64,000 nt of DNA. It comes from Actinoplanes couchii (GTDB taxonomy: Bacteria; Actinomycetota; Actinomycetes; Mycobacteriales; Micromonosporaceae). Position 1 is the first letter of the stretch. The number at the start of each line of letters is the position of its first letter. Positions 60,769 to 64,000 of the stretch are shown here, piece by piece. Location of the stretch: contig NZ_BOMG01000039.1 of the NCBI RefSeq assembly GCF_016862075.1, positions 62,001-126,000 on the forward strand, read 5' to 3'. The notes beneath the pieces were generated by a model. That model was not told the DNA's origin, made no database searches, and saw only the letters and a list, made by a program, of their open reading frames with translations. Position numbers and translations under genes: made by a program.

Positions 60769-61464
60769 CTAGGCGCGCCCACCGGAGACCGCGACCTGGC
60801 GGCGGGCCAGATCGGTCAGGATCTCGCTGGTGGAGGACGTGCCGAAACGCGTCACACCGACCCCGGCCATCGCGATCATCGCGTCCAGGGTGCGCACCCC
60901 GCCGGAGGCCTTGACCTGCACCTTGGGCGAGACGGCCGAGCGCATCAGCGACAGATCGTCGATGGTGGCGCCCTTCGGGGCGAAGCCGGTGGAGGTCTTC
61001 ACGAACGCGGCGCCGGCCCGCTCGGAGGCCCAGCAGGCGGCGAGTTTCTGCTCGTCGGTGAGGTACGCCGTCTCCAGGATGACCTTGACATGGGCGGCGC
61101 CGGCGGCCTTCACGATCATGCCGATCTCGTGCTCGACGGCGGCGATGTCGCCGGAGCGCAGCCAGCCGATGTTGAGGACCATGTCGATCTCGGTGGCGCC
61201 CTGGTGCACGGCCAGCTCGGTCTCGGCGACCTTGATCGCGGTGGCGGTGTCACCGTGCGGGAAGCCGATCACCGTGCCGACCGCGACGTTCGTGCCGCGC
61301 AGCAGGTCGACGGCGACGGACACGTCGGCGGGGCGGACGCAGACCGAGGCGACGTCGTACTTCTTGGCGATGGCGCAACCCTCGCGCACGTCTTCGAGGG
61401 TGAACTCGGGCCGGAGGATGGAGTGATCGATCATCTTGGCGATCTGCGGCACGGTGAAGTTCAT
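60769..61464 (-). CDS. deoC: Deoxyribose-phosphate aldolase
   Basis: A 231-residue class I aldolase that splits 2-deoxyribose-5-phosphate to glyceraldehyde-3-phosphate and acetaldehyde. The Schiff-base Lys156 is in FVKTSTGFAPKGAT, Lys185 is in VKASGGVRT, and Asp93 is in EIDMVLNIG. The ATG at 61464 is preceded by TAATGT (61473-61478 on the minus strand) at 8 bases, so it may be leaderless; the ATG at 61476 lies inside that element. It is divergent from the GntR gene, with two tandem operators between them. Confidence 0.95.
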   Translation of the reverse strand: MNFTVPQIAKMIDHSILRPEFTLEDVREGCAIAKKYDVASVCVRPADVSVAVDLLRGTNVAVGTVIGFPHGDTATAIKVAETELAVHQGATEIDMVLNIGWLRSGDIAAVEHEIGMIVKAAGAAHVKVILETAYLTDEQKLAACWASERAGAAFVKTSTGFAPKGATIDDLSLMRSAVSPKVQVKASGGVRTLDAMIAMAGVGVTRFGTSSTSEILTDLARRQVAVSGGRA

Positions 61465-61476
61465 GAGACCGGACAT

Positions 61477-61508
61477 TAGCTGTCTATACAGGTAGCTGTC
61501 TAGACAGG
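61477..61508. promoter_or_regulatory. Two tandem 16-bp GntR operators
   Basis: TAGCTGTCTATACAGG (61477-61492) and TAGCTGTCTAGACAGG (61493-61508) differ at one base. Each contains the dyad CTGTCTA(T/G)ACAG, typical in length and symmetry for HutC-type GntR repressors such as DasR. They overlap the predicted -35 regions of both deoC (minus) and the GntR gene (plus). Confidence 0.8.
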
Positions 61509-61534
61509 CTGTGCGGACTTGTAGTGTGTGCCTC

Positions 61535-62257
61535 ATGTCCGGGAATCCCGATTTCGCACCGCGCTACTTCCGCATCGAGCAGGAGCTGCGCGCCCTGATC
61601 GCCAAGTCCCGGCCGCACGACCCGCTCCCCTCCGAACCCGAGCTCGCCCGCGAGCACAGCGTCAGCCGGATGACCGCGCGCGCCGCCGTCACCCAGCTGG
61701 TCAACGACGGTCTCGTCTACCGCGCGCCCGGCCGCGGCACGTTCGTCGCCGTGCCGAGCGGGCCCCGCCGCGCCGACCACCTGATCCGGCTCAGCGAGGA
61801 GATCCGCAAGCAGGGCAAACGACCATGGGCCAAGGTGCTGGTCGCCAAACTCCGGCCGGCGACACCGAGCGAGTCGACCCGGCTCCGGCTGCGCAAGAGC
61901 GACGTCTACGCCATCCACCGCGTCCGGTTCGCCGACGAGGAACCGATCGCGCTGGAACGGGCCATGTACCCCGGAACCATCGCCGGGCTCCTCGACCACG
62001 ACCTGTCAAAATCGGTCCACGAGGCGCTCGTCACCCTCGGCCACACTCCCGTCCGCGGCACGTCGACCATCGGCGCCCAGTCCGCCACCGAGGAAGACGC
62101 CCGGGAACTCGGCGTGCCGGTCGGCTCGGCGCTACTGGTCGAGGAACGGTTGATCCTCGACCAGAACGAGAGGCCGCTGGAGCTGAGCGAGTCCCGGTAC
62201 GCCGGAAGCCGCTACCGCCTGGACGTCGCCTTCGGTGTGGAGCCGCTGGTTCAGTAA
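61535..62257 (+). CDS. GntR-family (HutC/UTRA) transcriptional regulator
   Basis: A 240-residue repressor. The winged helix is at about 8-75 (RYFRIEQELRALIA, then SVSRMTARAAVTQLVNDGLVYRAPGRGTFVA). A UTRA effector domain follows, with VYAIHRVRFADEEPIALERAMYP and LLVEERLILDQNERPLELSESRY. The ATG at 61535 lies 7 bases after TAGTGT (61522-61527) and has no ribosome site, so leaderless expression is likely. It should control itself and deoC through the tandem operators. The ligand is probably a sugar phosphate. Confidence 0.92.
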   Translation: MSGNPDFAPRYFRIEQELRALIAKSRPHDPLPSEPELAREHSVSRMTARAAVTQLVNDGLVYRAPGRGTFVAVPSGPRRADHLIRLSEEIRKQGKRPWAKVLVAKLRPATPSESTRLRLRKSDVYAIHRVRFADEEPIALERAMYPGTIAGLLDHDLSKSVHEALVTLGHTPVRGTSTIGAQSATEEDARELGVPVGSALLVEERLILDQNERPLELSESRYAGSRYRLDVAFGVEPLVQ

Positions 62258-62280
62258 GCGGTGTCCAGCCGCTGGTTCAG
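62241..62280. repeat. 14-bp direct repeat at the convergent gene ends
   Basis: AGCCGCTGGTTCAG occurs at 62241-62254 and 62267-62280. The first copy is in the last codons of the GntR gene, the second in the last codons of the Rossmann protein gene. It may be a relic of a short local duplication at the gene junction. Confidence 0.65.
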
Positions 62281-63915
62281 CAGGTGCAGCGGGGCGGCGG
62301 CGATCGACGCGGCGTCCAGCGCGGCCCAGTAGGCGGCCGCCCGCCCCGGATCCACCGGCCCGGTCACCAACGGCAGCCCCGGCACCGCCGCATGCAGCAA
62401 CGACTCCAGCTGACACGAGGCGATCGTGCCCGGTGGCTGCGCACTCACCGCCGGCAGACCCGCCGCCGGGATGCGCCGCGTGGCACCGCAGTCGAGCAAC
62501 CCCCCACCGACGATGAGTACGTCTTTCCGGTCCCGCATCCGGGCCAGAGCCCGCCCCGTGTCGAAACAGTGCGGAAACGAGTCGTCGACCAGAATGGTGC
62601 CCGGTTTCAGCCGCTCCACGTCCAGGGTGTTCGGCCCCCCACTGATGGCGGCGACGATCAGATCCGCCCGGTAGACGGCGTCCACCCCGTCCGTGGCGAT
62701 CTCCACCGGCATATCCGGCGCTGCCTGCCTCTTCGCCCCCTTTGCCAGCCCTTTGGCGGACCTTTTGGCGGGCCGTTTGGTGGGCCTTTTGGTGGGATTC
62801 GCCATCAGCCCTGCCGCCAGGTCCTGCAATCTGGTTCGCGCCGCCGGCAGATCACACAGGATCAGCCCGGCCGGCGGCTGCGGCGCCCGAGCCATCAGCA
62901 GACTCAGCGACGAGGCCCCGATGGACCCGACCCCGAGAAACGCAACCACGCATTCCCCAAGGTCACGCCCCCGAGAGGCAAGCGCGGCGAGAGCGGTCCG
63001 CACGACGGCGGCAGCGGTCACCGCATGCCCGGTGGTCAGATCAACACCCTCTTGCCGGTACGGGGTGAGCGCCGCCCCGTACCCGGTGAGCGCCGGAATC
63101 ATCCCCGCCAGCGAAACAGTCCGAGCCCCGAGGGAGGCAGCCAGCCCCACCCCACCAGCGGCGTCCACGGCGAGCCCGTCAAGCCCGAGCTCATCCGCAA
63201 ACCGAGGAAGTGCCACAAACCCCGACCGCCCCAGCCCCGTCTCCACGGTCTCGAGAAGCCGAGCCTCCCCCGAGGGAAACAGCATCCCCCGAATGTCTTC
63301 CCGCCCGAGCCCAGGAAGAACAGCTCGAACCGCCTCCGGAAGCACCGAGGCCAGAGCCCCCAGATGCGCAGGAGAAGGCAGATACCCAACAAGAGCCGCA
63401 TCCAGCGGCCCACCCCGAGCCCCAGCCCCCTGCACCAGCTCCGCGCCCAGCACCGATCCCGAGACCGCCGCCCGGTCCGCGCCACGCACCCGCTCCGCGC
63501 CCATCACCGAGTCCGAGACCAGCTCCTGGCCCGCGCTGCGCTGCCGCTTCGCGTTCACCGCACGGTTTGGGGTCGCGGTCCCGTCCGCGGCCTGGGCTTG
63601 GTCCGTGATTGAGGGTCGTTCTCCTTGACCGATTTTTCGGCTTATATAGTTTTTTGTTGCGCGGGCGAGTTGGTCCAGGTTTTTCTGAGGGAGACGGCCG
63701 CGCAGCGTCAGGCGCAGGCCCTTCTCGGTCGGGCGGGCTGCGAGCAGCACCTCTGTTCCCGGCGGGACCGCCAGCTCAGCGTCCGAATCGTCCCAGGTCA
63801 GGGAAAGGGTTTCCCCCTCTGCGGCGGCGCCGAACTGAAGGTAGGTGAAGAAGTACCGCCATCCCTGTGGCGCGATGAACGACCGGCTCCGCGCTTCGGC
63901 CACGGCAGCCGCCAC
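62251..63915 (-). CDS. Acyl-ACP-reductase/shikimate-dehydrogenase-like Rossmann protein (start possibly beyond window)
   Basis: A 554-residue protein whose C-terminal half has TTGHAVTAAAVV, the dinucleotide loop VAFLGVGSIGASSL, then ADLIVAAISG and GTILVDDSFPHCFD. This order resembles cyanobacterial long-chain acyl-ACP reductases. The N-terminal domain (residues 1-110) is not recognised. Two in-frame repeat stretches occur: a Lys/Arg-rich tetrapeptide run (TKRPTKRPAKRS) and a run near residues 125-165 (ELVSDSVMGAERV type). The frame is open to base 64000 without a stop, so the true start may lie outside. It overlaps the GntR gene end by 7 bases. Confidence 0.55.
   Translation of the reverse strand: MAAAVAEARSRSFIAPQGWRYFFTYLQFGAAAEGETLSLTWDDSDAELAVPPGTEVLLAARPTEKGLRLTLRGRLPQKNLDQLARATKNYISRKIGQGERPSITDQAQAADGTATPNRAVNAKRQRSAGQELVSDSVMGAERVRGADRAAVSGSVLGAELVQGAGARGGPLDAALVGYLPSPAHLGALASVLPEAVRAVLPGLGREDIRGMLFPSGEARLLETVETGLGRSGFVALPRFADELGLDGLAVDAAGGVGLAASLGARTVSLAGMIPALTGYGAALTPYRQEGVDLTTGHAVTAAAVVRTALAALASRGRDLGECVVAFLGVGSIGASSLSLLMARAPQPPAGLILCDLPAARTRLQDLAAGLMANPTKRPTKRPAKRSAKGLAKGAKRQAAPDMPVEIATDGVDAVYRADLIVAAISGGPNTLDVERLKPGTILVDDSFPHCFDTGRALARMRDRKDVLIVGGGLLDCGATRRIPAAGLPAVSAQPPGTIASCQLESLLHAAVPGLPLVTGPVDPGRAAAYWAALDAASIAAAPLHLLNQRLDTAY
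62730..62802. repeat. 12-bp tandem repeats in the Rossmann protein gene
   Basis: Repeats of the form CCTTTTGGCGGG with small changes encode the run of K-R/G-P/A-T/A tetrapeptides on the minus strand. The insertion lies between the Rossmann loop and the next strand. Unit length keeps the frame. Confidence 0.75.
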
Positions 63916-64000
63916 CTCGATCAGCTCTACCTCGCCCCCGCCCGCCGCCGGTCCTAGGCCCGACGTGGCGGGCCACGCCGCTGGTCCTAGGACTGGGGTT

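Noticed and set aside
1..64000. tRNA, rRNA, riboswitch, insertion sequence or prophage genes
   Set aside because: I looked for cloverleaf arms, conserved rRNA segments, transposase motifs and terminal repeats, and saw none.

Overview
This is a contiguous stretch of high-GC chromosomal DNA that reads as an actinomycete, most like Micromonosporaceae (Actinoplanes-type). That placement is inferred from base composition, codon use, frequent GTG/TTG starts, frequent 4-base ATGA/GTGA gene overlaps, leaderless-type TANNNT promoters and the gene families present. I found no rRNA, tRNA, insertion sequence, prophage or CRISPR array. All long gaps between genes are either divergent promoter regions or GC-rich tandem repeats.

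Region 1 (1-36.5 kb) is a large surface-polysaccharide locus. It opens with a tightly overlapping operon for an unusual amino sugar: oxidoreductase, epimerase, two DegT/DnrJ-type aminotransferases, a NeuD-type acyltransferase, an MFS carrier and a TolB-like protein. A 1.2 kb-residue-class secreted protein with an N,N-dimethylformamidase-like domain and three DUF4082 repeats follows. A facing block encodes an acyl carrier protein, a LysA-like decarboxylase, an AMP-forming acyl ligase and a GNAT acyltransferase. This set resembles the modifying module of exosortase-linked polysaccharide loci of Gram-negative bacteria. Next come a beta-helix protein, an ABC-2 exporter, glycosyltransferases, a Wzy-like polymerase/ligase, a Wzz-like protein and two deacetylases. 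After an interruption by a caspase/EACC1 pair and a flavoprotein, the locus ends with a rhamnosyltransferase-like GT2, the initiating polyprenyl phosphoglycosyltransferase and rmlC-rmlA / rmlB-rmlD for dTDP-L-rhamnose.

Region 2 (36.6-47.2 kb) is an aldarate catabolic regulon. A LysR regulator lies between a tripartite tricarboxylate-type importer (tctC-tctB-tctA plus a universal stress protein) and an operon for 5-dehydro-4-deoxyglucarate dehydratase, glucarate dehydratase, talarate/galactarate dehydratase, ketoglutarate-semialdehyde dehydrogenase and a TauE-like exporter. The pathway would convert glucarate and galactarate to 2-oxoglutarate. Two inverted copies of one 41-bp operator/promoter flank the regulator and give both outward promoters the same geometry.

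Region 3 (47.2-59.9 kb) starts with two minisatellite-filled gaps around an alpha/beta hydrolase. It continues with an eight-gene operon of three flavin-dependent LLM monooxygenases and a complete peptide/nickel-type ABC importer, divergent from a LysR gene. A flavin reductase and a cupin gene follow. It probably scavenges an organosulfur or other heteroatom compound. A shared CCTA-N9-TAGG dyad sits at the LysR promoter and at the cupin promoter. Region 4 (59.8-64 kb) holds a proline-rich membrane protein, deoC and a divergent GntR regulator with two tandem 16-bp operators between them, and an acyl-ACP-reductase-like Rossmann protein at the window edge. Short in-frame tandem repeats have expanded inside at least five proteins between 37 and 63 kb.
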